A stretch of DNA of 64,000 nt, taken from positions 1 to 64,000 of the forward strand of contig JBGVEN010000001.1 of the NCBI GenBank assembly GCA_045120135.1. The letters are read 5' to 3'. Shown here one piece after another: positions 15,474-22,763 of the stretch (position 1 is its first letter; each line of letters begins with the position of its first letter). Source of the DNA: SIG440 sp045120135. Lineage in GTDB: Bacteria; Bacillota; Clostridia; Monoglobales; Monoglobaceae. The notes beneath the pieces were generated by a model, which saw nothing but the letters and a program-made list of their open reading frames with translations, ran no database searches and was not told where the DNA came from. Made by a program: the position numbers and the translations under genes.

Positions 15474-16379
15474 ATGTCGGATAAAAAATACGAGCTCAGA
15501 AGACAAATTAAAAGTGTACGCTGGATGATATTCTGGGTAGTTCTTGCTCAGTTTGCGGCAGAAACCGCAATTGAGGCAGCGGTGAGTTTTATGTCAACGC
15601 CTCCGCATAACTATATCAGAATTGCAGCGATTGAACTGATTGCGATTGGTGTGCCGATCACTGTCTATGCAAAAACGGCGTGGAACGGTAAAAGTGCAAA
15701 GATGGAGCTTTGTCTTAACAAAACCAAAATCGGTTTCTTTTTGTTTGCCGCAATACTCGGAGTTTGTGGGCAGTTTGTTATGATGCTTCTTAATATTCCG
15801 GGGAATATTCTTATCACCGAAATTCTAGGTAGTGAAGCTGCTGAAGCGGTGCCTGTTGCTATGAGCTGGGGTGAGATACTGCTGGGACTTTTATGCCTTG
15901 TTATTATTCCTGCAGTTTTGGAGGAGTTTTGGATGCGCGGTATCATATTTCGTGCGTATAATCGCTGTAATACGAAAGCTGCAGTGCTTTTTACCGCAAT
16001 CATATTCGCCTTTTTGCATATGCGCCTGAATGAGCTTGCAGGATTCTTGTTTATGGGTATTGTTGCGTCTTTGATATTGATAAAGAGCAACTCGCTTTAT
16101 GCAGCAATGGTGTATCATGCGTTCAGCAATCTGACGGCGCTTCTTTTCAGTGTATATATTGCGCCGGGAATTTTTAATTATCTTTTTCTTGTTCTCGGAC
16201 TAGCGGTTGTGATTTTTGTGACGGCGTTTATGCTTCTTATCAGGCAAAAAAGTGCTATGCCCACACGGGCAGAGTTTAAAACCGGAGGCTTGGTTGTAAA
16301 CAGTATTTTCAGCCTACCGGTTATATTAAGCATTGCTGTTGTTGTGCTTAAGAGCTTTTTGCTCAATATTGCAGGGTGA
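15474..16379 (+). CDS. CPBP family intramembrane metalloprotease
   Basis: A polytopic membrane protein (301 residues, about eight hydrophobic segments) of the CAAX-protease/bacteriocin-processing (Abi) family. The diagnostic motifs are EEFWMRG (EExxxR, glutamates that polarise water at a metal) in the fourth or fifth segment, IFAFLHM (FxxxH) and the later YHAFSNLTA with His and Asn. Substrates of most such proteins are unknown; some process peptides or confer bacteriocin immunity. It precedes and overlaps the mltG region. A second, unrelated-context member is at 34557-35225. Confidence 0.9.
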   Translation: MSDKKYELRRQIKSVRWMIFWVVLAQFAAETAIEAAVSFMSTPPHNYIRIAAIELIAIGVPITVYAKTAWNGKSAKMELCLNKTKIGFFLFAAILGVCGQFVMMLLNIPGNILITEILGSEAAEAVPVAMSWGEILLGLLCLVIIPAVLEEFWMRGIIFRAYNRCNTKAAVLFTAIIFAFLHMRLNELAGFLFMGIVASLILIKSNSLYAAMVYHAFSNLTALLFSVYIAPGIFNYLFLVLGLAVVIFVTAFMLLIRQKSAMPTRAEFKTGGLVVNSIFSLPVILSIAVVVLKSFLLNIAG

Positions 16380-16384
16380 TTTTT

Positions 16385-17443
16385 ATGAAACGTTGGATTG
16401 ACAAATTCAAAAATAAAAGCTATGGCAGATTGAACCTTAAATCGGCGGCGGTGGTTTTGCTGTCGGTTTTGGTTCTTTGTGTTTTTATATGGGTTGTATC
16501 TGTATTTTCAGATATGCTTGGCTTGATGCCGGGCAATGGTCGTGAGGTTATGATTGAAATTCCCAAAGGGACAAGCATTAAAGGTATCTCGCAGATACTA
16601 AAAGACGAAGAGGTTATAAGGCATCCATTTGCCTTCAGAATGTATGAAAAGCTTGGCGGCGAACATATATTCCAGCAAGGTGGGCATCTCGTGGGAACAG
16701 GTCAAAGCTATTCATCAATTATAAAAAAACTTATCAGCACGCCGGAAATTGCTGAAAACGAGACTGTAACCGTTCTTATACCTGAGGGGTTTGAGGCTCG
16801 GCAGATTGCCGAAAAATTTGAAAGCATGGGGTTGGCTGACAAGGACGAATTTTTAAGACTTTTGGATGAGGGCGAGTTTGATTTTGATTTTATAAAAGAT
16901 ATAAAAAGAACCGAAAACAGACTTGAGGGATATTTGTTTCCGGCAACCTATGAATTTTTTGCCGGAGCATCCGAATACGATATAATAACAAAAATGCTTC
17001 AGGCATTTGAATATAACATAGTTCCGCTTTATAAAAATGCGGCAACAGACTACACACTTGACGAAGTGGTAACTCTTGCGTCAATCGTTGAACGCGAGGC
17101 GGCAAATGACAGTGAGCGAGGCAAGGTCTCGTCGGTTTTCCATAACCGGTTGAGAATAAATATGGCTCTCGGCTCGTGCGCAACAGTGCAGTATATAATT
17201 AAGGAACGCAAGGCGGTTTTGAGCAATTCTGATATAAAAATAAAGTCAGATTATAACACTTATATAAATCCTGGGCTTCCGGTTGGACCTATTGCTTCGC
17301 CGGGTGTGGCTTCGGTTAAAGCGACACTTATGCCGGAGGACACTGACTATCTATATTTTGCGGCAAGAGCTGACGGTAGTGAAAATGTATTTTCACGGAC
17401 CAATGAGGAACACATACGGATTGTTAAAGAACTGCAAAAATGA
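16385..17443 (+). CDS. mltG: Endolytic peptidoglycan transglycosylase MltG (YceG-like)
   Basis: A 352-residue single-pass membrane protein (segment about residues 20-45, AAVVLLSVLVLCVFIWVV) with an extracellular LysM-like and YceG domain. It cleaves nascent glycan strands and helps set their length. Family marks are LEGYLFPATYEF, the catalytic glutamate region TLASIVEREA, and INPGLPVGPIASPG near the end. I place the start at the ATG 16385, five bases after AGGGTGA; a GTG at 16376 would overlap the CPBP stop. The stop overlaps the frame that leads into trmR. Its place in a run with rodA fits cell-wall growth. Confidence 0.95.
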   Translation: MKRWIDKFKNKSYGRLNLKSAAVVLLSVLVLCVFIWVVSVFSDMLGLMPGNGREVMIEIPKGTSIKGISQILKDEEVIRHPFAFRMYEKLGGEHIFQQGGHLVGTGQSYSSIIKKLISTPEIAENETVTVLIPEGFEARQIAEKFESMGLADKDEFLRLLDEGEFDFDFIKDIKRTENRLEGYLFPATYEFFAGASEYDIITKMLQAFEYNIVPLYKNAATDYTLDEVVTLASIVEREAANDSERGKVSSVFHNRLRINMALGSCATVQYIIKERKAVLSNSDIKIKSDYNTYINPGLPVGPIASPGVASVKATLMPEDTDYLYFAARADGSENVFSRTNEEHIRIVKELQK

Positions 17444-17472
17444 AACAAGACTTTGAGGGAGAGGTTTCGTAT

Positions 17473-18135
17473 ATGAAATCCTGGATTGAAGAAGATAATA
17501 TAAACTATGAATATATAATAAGATATATAAGAGATACAATTCCGCAACGTGAGGGCTACATAAAGGAGATGGAGGATTTTGCAAAGGCAAACGATGTCCC
17601 CATTTCTCAGCCTGAAAGCATACGATTTATTGAGGTTTTGCTAAAGCTTATTCGTGCCGGAAAAGTCCTTGAGGTAGGATCTGCGATCGGTTATTCTGCT
17701 ATAAGAATGAGCCAAAGCTGTGGAGCGGAGATTGTAACGGTTGAATTGTCGGACGAAATGGCGGATATAGCTGAAACTAATATAAAAAAGATGGACCTTG
17801 ACGAAAAAATCCGGCTTATTCGTGGCGATGGAGTTAAGGTCCTTGCGGAAATGTCCGGAGCAGAGGAATATGATGCAATATTTGTTGATGCGGCAAAAGG
17901 TCAGTATATGGAATTCTTTCCGCATTGCATGCGCCTTTTGAAAAAAGGCGGGGTGCTTATTTCTGATAATGTATTATATAAAGGTATGACTGCAACCGAT
18001 GAACTGGTTGTAAGACGAAAAATAACAATTGTCCGCAGACTCAGGGCGTATCTGGATATGCTGAATTCACATTCTGAACTCAGTACGGCAATACTTCCAA
18101 TCGGCGACGGAGTTGCGTTAAGTTTTAAGGAGTGA
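17473..18135 (+). CDS. trmR: tRNA 5-hydroxyuridine methyltransferase (TrmR/YrrM type O-methyltransferase)
   Basis: A class I SAM O-methyltransferase (COG4122) of 220 residues with motif I VLEVGSAIGYSAIRM, the acidic ribose contact TVELSDEM, YDAIFVDAAKGQY and LLKKGGVLISDNVLY. In Bacillus the YrrM orthologue (TrmR) methylates 5-hydroxyuridine at tRNA position 34 to 5-methoxyuridine. The start is put at ATG 17473, eight bases after GAGGGAGAGG; an ATG at 17440 that overlaps the mltG stop would add eleven residues. The mltG-yrrM neighbourhood is conserved in Bacillota and supports this assignment. The partner U32 protein is 26 kb away at 43441. Confidence 0.85.
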   Translation: MKSWIEEDNINYEYIIRYIRDTIPQREGYIKEMEDFAKANDVPISQPESIRFIEVLLKLIRAGKVLEVGSAIGYSAIRMSQSCGAEIVTVELSDEMADIAETNIKKMDLDEKIRLIRGDGVKVLAEMSGAEEYDAIFVDAAKGQYMEFFPHCMRLLKKGGVLISDNVLYKGMTATDELVVRRKITIVRRLRAYLDMLNSHSELSTAILPIGDGVALSFKE

Positions 18136-18142
18136 TGGTGCT

Positions 18143-19261
18143 TTGGTTATTGATAATCTGAACAAGCACAAGGATTTAAAAAAGAATTTTGATTTTCCGC
18201 TGTTTTTTCTCGTTTTGGCAACAGCGATATTTGGAATAGTGATGATTTCAAGCGCGTCACCGTCTCCTGTTAAGCATGTTGCGGTGCAGAGCGGTGCACT
18301 TTTAATCGGTATTGGTATGATTGGACTTTTAATGGTTCTTGACTATGAATATCTTTCCGACCTTATGTTATATCTGTATGGGATTTCGGTGATACTGCTT
18401 ATCTTGGTTCTTATCCCCGGCATCGGTAAACTGGAAAACGGCGCACGAAGCTGGTTCAGGTTAGGTTCGGTAATAGGAATTCAGCCTGCGGAGCTTGTTA
18501 AGCTGGCGTTTATTATTACATTTGCCAGACATTTGTCCGAGGTTGATGATTTAATTGATAGACCCCGAAATGTGTTGTTTCTGCTGCTCCACGCGGGACT
18601 TCTTATAGGATTGATTTTACTGCAGCCGGACTTTGGAACGGCGGTTGTTTTTGGCTTTATAATGGTGTCAATGCTTTTTGCAGCAAATATCAGCTGGAGG
18701 TATATAGCCTGTGGCATCGGTGCAGTATCTGTGGCAGCGCCTTTAGGTTGGTTTTTCGTTCTTAAACCCTATCAAAAGGAACGAATAATAAATTTGTTCA
18801 ATCCGGAAAATGACCCGTCGGGTACTGGTTATCAGGTGACTCAGTCAAAAATAGCAATTGGCTCGGGACGTATGTTTGGTAACGGACTTTACAAAGGCGG
18901 CAGTCAGTATAACAACTTTCTTCCTGAACGACATACCGACTTCATTTTTTCGGTAGTATGCGAGGAACTGGGTTTCTTAGGCGGTCTGCTTGTTATCGCT
19001 CTGCTTGTTGCAATTGTACTAAGATGTCTGTCTATTGGTATGAATGCTCGCAACAATCTGGGAAGATATATATGCATAGGTGTTGCGGCAATGTTTTCGT
19101 TCCATATAATCGAAAATATCGGTATGTGTATTGGTATAATGCCTGTAACGGGTATTCCGCTTCCGTTTTTCAGCTATGGCGGCTCGTCAATGCTGACTAA
19201 TATGATTGCAATTGGGCTTGTGCTTAACGTAAAGTACCGAAGCAAATCTATAAATTTTTAA
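18143..19261 (+). CDS. rodA: Rod-shape SEDS glycosyltransferase RodA (FtsW/RodA/SpoVE family)
   Basis: A polytopic SEDS peptidoglycan polymerase of 372 residues with about ten membrane segments. Family signatures include SWFRLGSVIGIQPAELVKL, LLQPDFGTAVVF, NNFLPERHTDFIFSVVCEELG and the C-terminal PLPFFSYGGSSM. It polymerises glycan strands with a class B PBP; rodA is preferred over ftsW because of the GIMPVTGIPLPFFSYGG form and the lack of a division cluster. The start is a TTG ten bases after AAGGAG; no in-frame ATG or GTG fits. The AAGGAG is part of the trmR stop region, implying coupling. Confidence 0.92.
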   Translation: MVIDNLNKHKDLKKNFDFPLFFLVLATAIFGIVMISSASPSPVKHVAVQSGALLIGIGMIGLLMVLDYEYLSDLMLYLYGISVILLILVLIPGIGKLENGARSWFRLGSVIGIQPAELVKLAFIITFARHLSEVDDLIDRPRNVLFLLLHAGLLIGLILLQPDFGTAVVFGFIMVSMLFAANISWRYIACGIGAVSVAAPLGWFFVLKPYQKERIINLFNPENDPSGTGYQVTQSKIAIGSGRMFGNGLYKGGSQYNNFLPERHTDFIFSVVCEELGFLGGLLVIALLVAIVLRCLSIGMNARNNLGRYICIGVAAMFSFHIIENIGMCIGIMPVTGIPLPFFSYGGSSMLTNMIAIGLVLNVKYRSKSINF

Positions 19262-19295
19262 AAAATAGCCGGACATTTGTCTGGCTATTTTTTTA
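19262..19295. terminator. Bidirectional terminator between rodA and cca
   Basis: AATAGCCGGACA (19264-19275) pairs with TGTCTGGCTATT (19278-19289) and is flanked by an A run on the left and a T run on the right, so it serves both convergent genes. Confidence 0.9.
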
Positions 19296-20475
19296 AAAAT
19301 TCCAATAGTGAGTTTTTCTTATTCTCGCATTTTTCACGAATAACGGCATCTAGAAGTACTTCAAGGGCAGTCCTTATTTTCGGTCCTTGAATGTCAAGGT
19401 GCTGTAAAATATCCTGCCCGTTTATATCAAGTTGCGAAATAAGGTAACATTCGCCGTTCGTTTTTATATCCGATATTATTTCTTCTATGTGACTCAGATT
19501 TTCTGTGTTGCCGCATAATGCAGACTTTCCTTTAATAATATAATGCATATTTTCGGCACCGAACTCACGGAGCTGTTTTTTGACCAGAGTCTTATCCGAC
19601 AGAAGTTCAGCATTTAAGCCTTTTGAAATTATATCGGTCGTATGCTTTATTGCATTGCTGAATTTAAGATGCTGAAGTATATCCCAAACAGGTAATCCAT
19701 TCAGCATAAGTGCTAATCTAAGAGGAAGATATGGCAAACTCAAAGATACAGCCTTGCAATTTTCTGCCCATATGGTGTCGGAGACCGAACTCTTAATGTC
19801 TAAAATTTCATAAAAAATATTTTTATAATTAAGTAATATTATTTCGGGATTTTCTGCAAGCAATAGCTTTGATAGCTCGGTGCATAATCTTTCCTTTGCA
19901 ATATTTTTGAGTAGATGTGCACAGCTTCTGATTGCTGCGTCTGTGTCAACTTCTATCTCAAAATTCAGTGTTGCGGCAAACCGGAGTGCCCTCATTATTC
20001 GCAGAGCGTCCTCGCTAAAACGCTTGGTTGCATTGCCAACACAACGCAAAAGTTTGTTGTTAAGATCATTTTGCCCATTAAATGGGTCTTTAAGTCCTTT
20101 GGTTGGACTGTATGCCATTGCGTTAATTGTGAAATCCCGACGGCTAAGGTCGTCTTCAATATTTGATGAAAAGGCTACACTTTGGGGATGCCTGCAGTCT
20201 GTATATTTCCCGTCAATACGATAGGTGGTTATTTCAACGGGAATACCTTCGTTTATAACGGTGACTGTTCCGTGCTTCAAACCGGTGGGAATTGTGGTAA
20301 AATCCGAAAACAATTCGAGAACATTTTCTGGATGTGCCGATGTAGTTATATCCCAGTCTGATGGGGGGGTGCCTAAAAAAACGTCGCGGACACAGCCACC
20401 CACGGTATATGCTTCAAAGCCGGTGCTTTCAAGAATGTTTAAAATCCGAATTACATAATCGGGAACATCAATCAT
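19285..20475 (-). CDS. cca: CCA tRNA nucleotidyltransferase / poly(A) polymerase family
   Basis: Class II nucleotidyltransferase of 396 residues that adds or repairs the CCA end of tRNAs. N-terminal motifs are TVGGCVRDVFLGTPPSDWDI (flexible loop and the catalytic DxD) and RRDFTINAMAYSP; the RNA- and base-binding helices follow around DALRIMRALRFAATL. The tRNA-Val genes here already encode CCA, so a repair role or use on other tRNAs is possible. Its ATG overlaps the stop of the upstream gene by one base (TAATG), with GGAGG inside that gene, so the two are translationally coupled. Confidence 0.93.
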   Translation of the reverse strand: MIDVPDYVIRILNILESTGFEAYTVGGCVRDVFLGTPPSDWDITTSAHPENVLELFSDFTTIPTGLKHGTVTVINEGIPVEITTYRIDGKYTDCRHPQSVAFSSNIEDDLSRRDFTINAMAYSPTKGLKDPFNGQNDLNNKLLRCVGNATKRFSEDALRIMRALRFAATLNFEIEVDTDAAIRSCAHLLKNIAKERLCTELSKLLLAENPEIILLNYKNIFYEILDIKSSVSDTIWAENCKAVSLSLPYLPLRLALMLNGLPVWDILQHLKFSNAIKHTTDIISKGLNAELLSDKTLVKKQLREFGAENMHYIIKGKSALCGNTENLSHIEEIISDIKTNGECYLISQLDINGQDILQHLDIQGPKIRTALEVLLDAVIREKCENKKNSLLEFLKK

Positions 20476-21311
20476 TACAAATCCTCCGTTCTGTCTGCGG
20501 GTTTTTGCATTTTGTTGAGAGTATGTGCGAGCTTAAATTCAGCAAATATTGCTGAATAAAGTGAAAGGTCGGGAATATAGGTAGTGGGCGAAGCCATCTG
20601 TATTTGTGCACTGACCGGGTGTTTCGGCAAATAAATATCAAAGCGATTGCCACTTTTAAGCGGTGTATATTCAAGCTTACCCGAAAGTTCCGAGATAGCT
20701 TTGTTGGCAACTGCGACAGATTGAGCCATAACGGCATTAAAGTTTAATTCGTCACCTTTGAACAATATGGAATTGACGGGAGAGTTTAAAGAACTTACAA
20801 CCGAATTGCTGAGCGTCTTGGCGTTGTCACGAATGTGAAAAACAATATGGTTGTTTGTTTCAGTAGCGTAAAACGTAATTTTTATAGGGTCAAAGCTTTC
20901 AAATGAAGAGTTTTTTAAAGAACAGTAAAACAGTTGAAGAATTGCAAGCTCAAGCTTACGTTCATCTGTGTAAACAGCAAATGCACGGCTAAGCCGTGTG
21001 TAGTGTTTGACAGAGACGGGAAAGTATTCAGATATAGTCGAGCTGAATTCAGAGGAAATCTGCTCAAGCAGTTGCTCTATATTATAAGAAGAATATGTAA
21101 TATTACTATTATCGTTGGCAAAAAGGTACTCTGCGGAGCTACAGAGTCGGTTTACTTGAAAAATCCCTAAATGTGTGGCTTTATAGTACTGAAAATCTGA
21201 AAGGGTAAGATTATCTGCAGAAATATGGTCCAAGGAATCATGTGCGGTATAGGCAGCCTGCTTTATAGCGGAAAGTATTTCGAGGAAAAACAAACTTTGA
21301 TCGTTATGCAT
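20475..21311 (-). CDS. Degenerate histidine-kinase-like (GHKL-type) protein, function unknown
   Basis: A 278-residue soluble protein whose layout resembles the dimerisation plus ATPase part of a sensor kinase. Residues 1-100 are helical and 105-230 are HATPase-like. The N-box equivalent (DERKLELAILQLFYCSLKNS, 116-135) has no Asn where the catalytic one belongs, the G1 box reads RDNAKTLS instead of DNGxG, and there is no clear phospho-acceptor histidine. The end of the domain (SGNRFDIYLP, 220-229) is typical. It is therefore likely a pseudokinase or scaffold rather than an active kinase. It is coupled to cca and has AAGGAGGCGCATCAA before the ATG. The last 45 residues are of unknown type. This reading rests on pattern similarity, not a database hit. 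Confidence 0.55.
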   Translation of the reverse strand: MHNDQSLFFLEILSAIKQAAYTAHDSLDHISADNLTLSDFQYYKATHLGIFQVNRLCSSAEYLFANDNSNITYSSYNIEQLLEQISSEFSSTISEYFPVSVKHYTRLSRAFAVYTDERKLELAILQLFYCSLKNSSFESFDPIKITFYATETNNHIVFHIRDNAKTLSNSVVSSLNSPVNSILFKGDELNFNAVMAQSVAVANKAISELSGKLEYTPLKSGNRFDIYLPKHPVSAQIQMASPTTYIPDLSLYSAIFAEFKLAHTLNKMQKPADRTEDL

Positions 21312-21518
21312 TTGATGCGCCTCCTTTGTGATTTTTAAATTATAACATTTCCGGCATTATATTTCAACAAATTTATAAAATCTCTAAAGAATAGGGCTAA
21401 ATTACGCATTAATTTAAAAAAATTTTGACTCTGAGTTGGAGTAAACGAGAGTATAAGAGAGAAAAATAAAGAAAAAAAGACCTTTGCTAATGCTAAATTA
21501 AAATATTTAAAAAAAGGG

Positions 21519-21547
21519 TTGACAAAGTGAAGAAAAGATATTATAAT
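21519..21547 (+). promoter_or_regulatory. Promoter of rplM-rpsI
   Basis: Exact consensus TTGACA (21519-21524), 17-bp spacer, TATAAT (21542-21547). The gap 21312-21690 (379 bp) holds this promoter and the leader below; bases 21340-21510 are AT-rich and hold nothing else I can name. Confidence 0.93.
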
Positions 21548-21552
21548 TGGAT

Positions 21553-21690
21553 ATGCTGCGTTAAGGGATCGGTGCTTTGATGTCTTTCCGCAAGTAAAAA
21601 ATTTCAGTTTGCAGACTGTGGGCAAATGCACATATGTCAATTGGTGTGTTCATCTGCTCATAGTCTGAAATAATCTTAGGAGGTACAAAA
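21553..21690 (+). promoter_or_regulatory. Structured L13-type leader of rplM-rpsI
   Basis: About 138 bases lie between the predicted transcription start and the rplM ATG. CAGACTGTGGGCA (21612-21624) pairs over 13 positions, including G-U pairs, with TGCTCATAGTCTG (21655-21667), and an inner GCACA/TGTGT stem continues the arm. Firmicutes rplM operons are known to carry an autoregulatory L13 leader. I identify this one by position and foldability, not by a covariance match. The ribosome site TAGGAGG sits 10 bases past the stem. Confidence 0.6.
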
Positions 21691-22125
21691 ATGTCAACTT
21701 ACATGGCAAAAGCTAATGAGCTTGAAAAGAAGTGGTACATTCTCGACGCTGCAGGCAAGCCCCTTGGTCGTGTTGCGGCAAAGGCTGCTGAAATTCTCAG
21801 AGGTAAGCATCGTCCTGAATTTACACCCAATGTTAACTGCGGTGAATATGTTATCGTAATCAACGCAAAGGATGCTGTTCTCACAGGCAAGAAACTTGAA
21901 CAGAAGAAGTATTACAGACACACTGGCTACATCGGTCACCTTAAGGAAGTTTCATACAAGGATATGATGGCTAACAACCCCGAAAAGGCAATGGAACTTG
22001 CAATTGCAGGTATGCTTCCCCACAACACTCTGGGCAGACAGGCGCTTAAGATGCTCAAGGTATACGCAGATGCAAACCACAATCACGAAGCACAGTCACC
22101 CGTTGCGTGGACTGGCGAGATATAA
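21691..22125 (+). CDS. rplM: 50S ribosomal protein L13
   Basis: A 144-residue large-subunit protein. Characteristic stretches are KWYILDAAGKPLGRVAAKAA, LRGKHRPEFTPNVNCGEYVI and AIAGMLPHNTLGRQ. It is transcribed with rpsI 16 bp downstream from the consensus promoter at 21519-21547 through a structured leader. Start at the ATG seven bases after AGGAGGTACAAAA. Confidence 0.98.
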   Translation: MSTYMAKANELEKKWYILDAAGKPLGRVAAKAAEILRGKHRPEFTPNVNCGEYVIVINAKDAVLTGKKLEQKKYYRHTGYIGHLKEVSYKDMMANNPEKAMELAIAGMLPHNTLGRQALKMLKVYADANHNHEAQSPVAWTGEI

Positions 22126-22141
22126 GGGGAGGTAGAGAGAT

Positions 22142-22540
22142 ATGGCAAATACAGTTCAGTATTACGGAACAGGTAGAAGAAAAGAATCTGTTGCAAGGGT
22201 AAGACTTGTACCCGGCACAGGCGTTGTTACAATCAACGGCAGAGATATCGACGATTACTTTGGTCTTGAAACACTCAAGACAATTCTTCGTCAGCCCCTT
22301 GAACTCACAGGCACACTCGGCAAGTTCGATGTTCTTGTTAACGTAAAGGGCGGCGGCTTCACAGGTCAGGCAGGTGCTATCCGTCACGGTATTGCTCGTG
22401 CACTCCTCGAAGTTGATGAAGAAGCATTCCGTGCAACCCTTAAGGCTGCAGGTTACCTCACTCGTGACCCCAGAATGAAGGAAAGAAAGAAGTACGGACT
22501 CAAGGCTGCTCGTCGTGCACCTCAGTTCTCAAAGAGATAA
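22142..22540 (+). CDS. rpsI: 30S ribosomal protein S9
   Basis: A 132-residue small-subunit protein with YYGTGRRKESVARVRLVPG near the start and the C-terminal KYGLKAARRAPQFSKR that reaches into the P-site region of the ribosome. It is the second gene of the rplM operon, preceded by GGGGAGGTAGAGAT and followed by a strong terminator. Confidence 0.98.
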   Translation: MANTVQYYGTGRRKESVARVRLVPGTGVVTINGRDIDDYFGLETLKTILRQPLELTGTLGKFDVLVNVKGGGFTGQAGAIRHGIARALLEVDEEAFRATLKAAGYLTRDPRMKERKKYGLKAARRAPQFSKR

Positions 22541-22556
22541 TTTGTTTATCAATTTC

Positions 22557-22586
22557 AAAACACCCACTTTTGTGGGTGTTTTTTTC
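22557..22586 (+). terminator. Terminator after rpsI
   Basis: AAACACCCAC (22558-22567) and GTGGGTGTTT (22572-22581) form a stem with a TTTT loop, followed by T residues. Confidence 0.92.
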
Positions 22587-22699
22587 TCCTATTAAACTTG
22601 GGATATGCCTTTGCATTTGGATAATAAAAGAATAAATGCAGTTTTCTGTACAAGGCTCAGAAAAAAATAGACAATAAAAATGAACACTCTATGACAAAA

Positions 22700-22751
22700 C
22701 AAAAAATGGATTGCACCAATTTGTTCAAACAGTACAAAATGGTGCAGTCCA
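22700..22751 (-). terminator. Terminator after the NlpC/P60-like gene
   Basis: Positions 22707-22718 and 22740-22751 form a 12-bp stem with one G-U pair (core TGGTGCA/TGCACCA). On the minus strand it is followed by TTTTTTG. It lies 12 bases past the gene's stop. Confidence 0.8.
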
Positions 22752-22763
22752 CTTTTATTAAAT

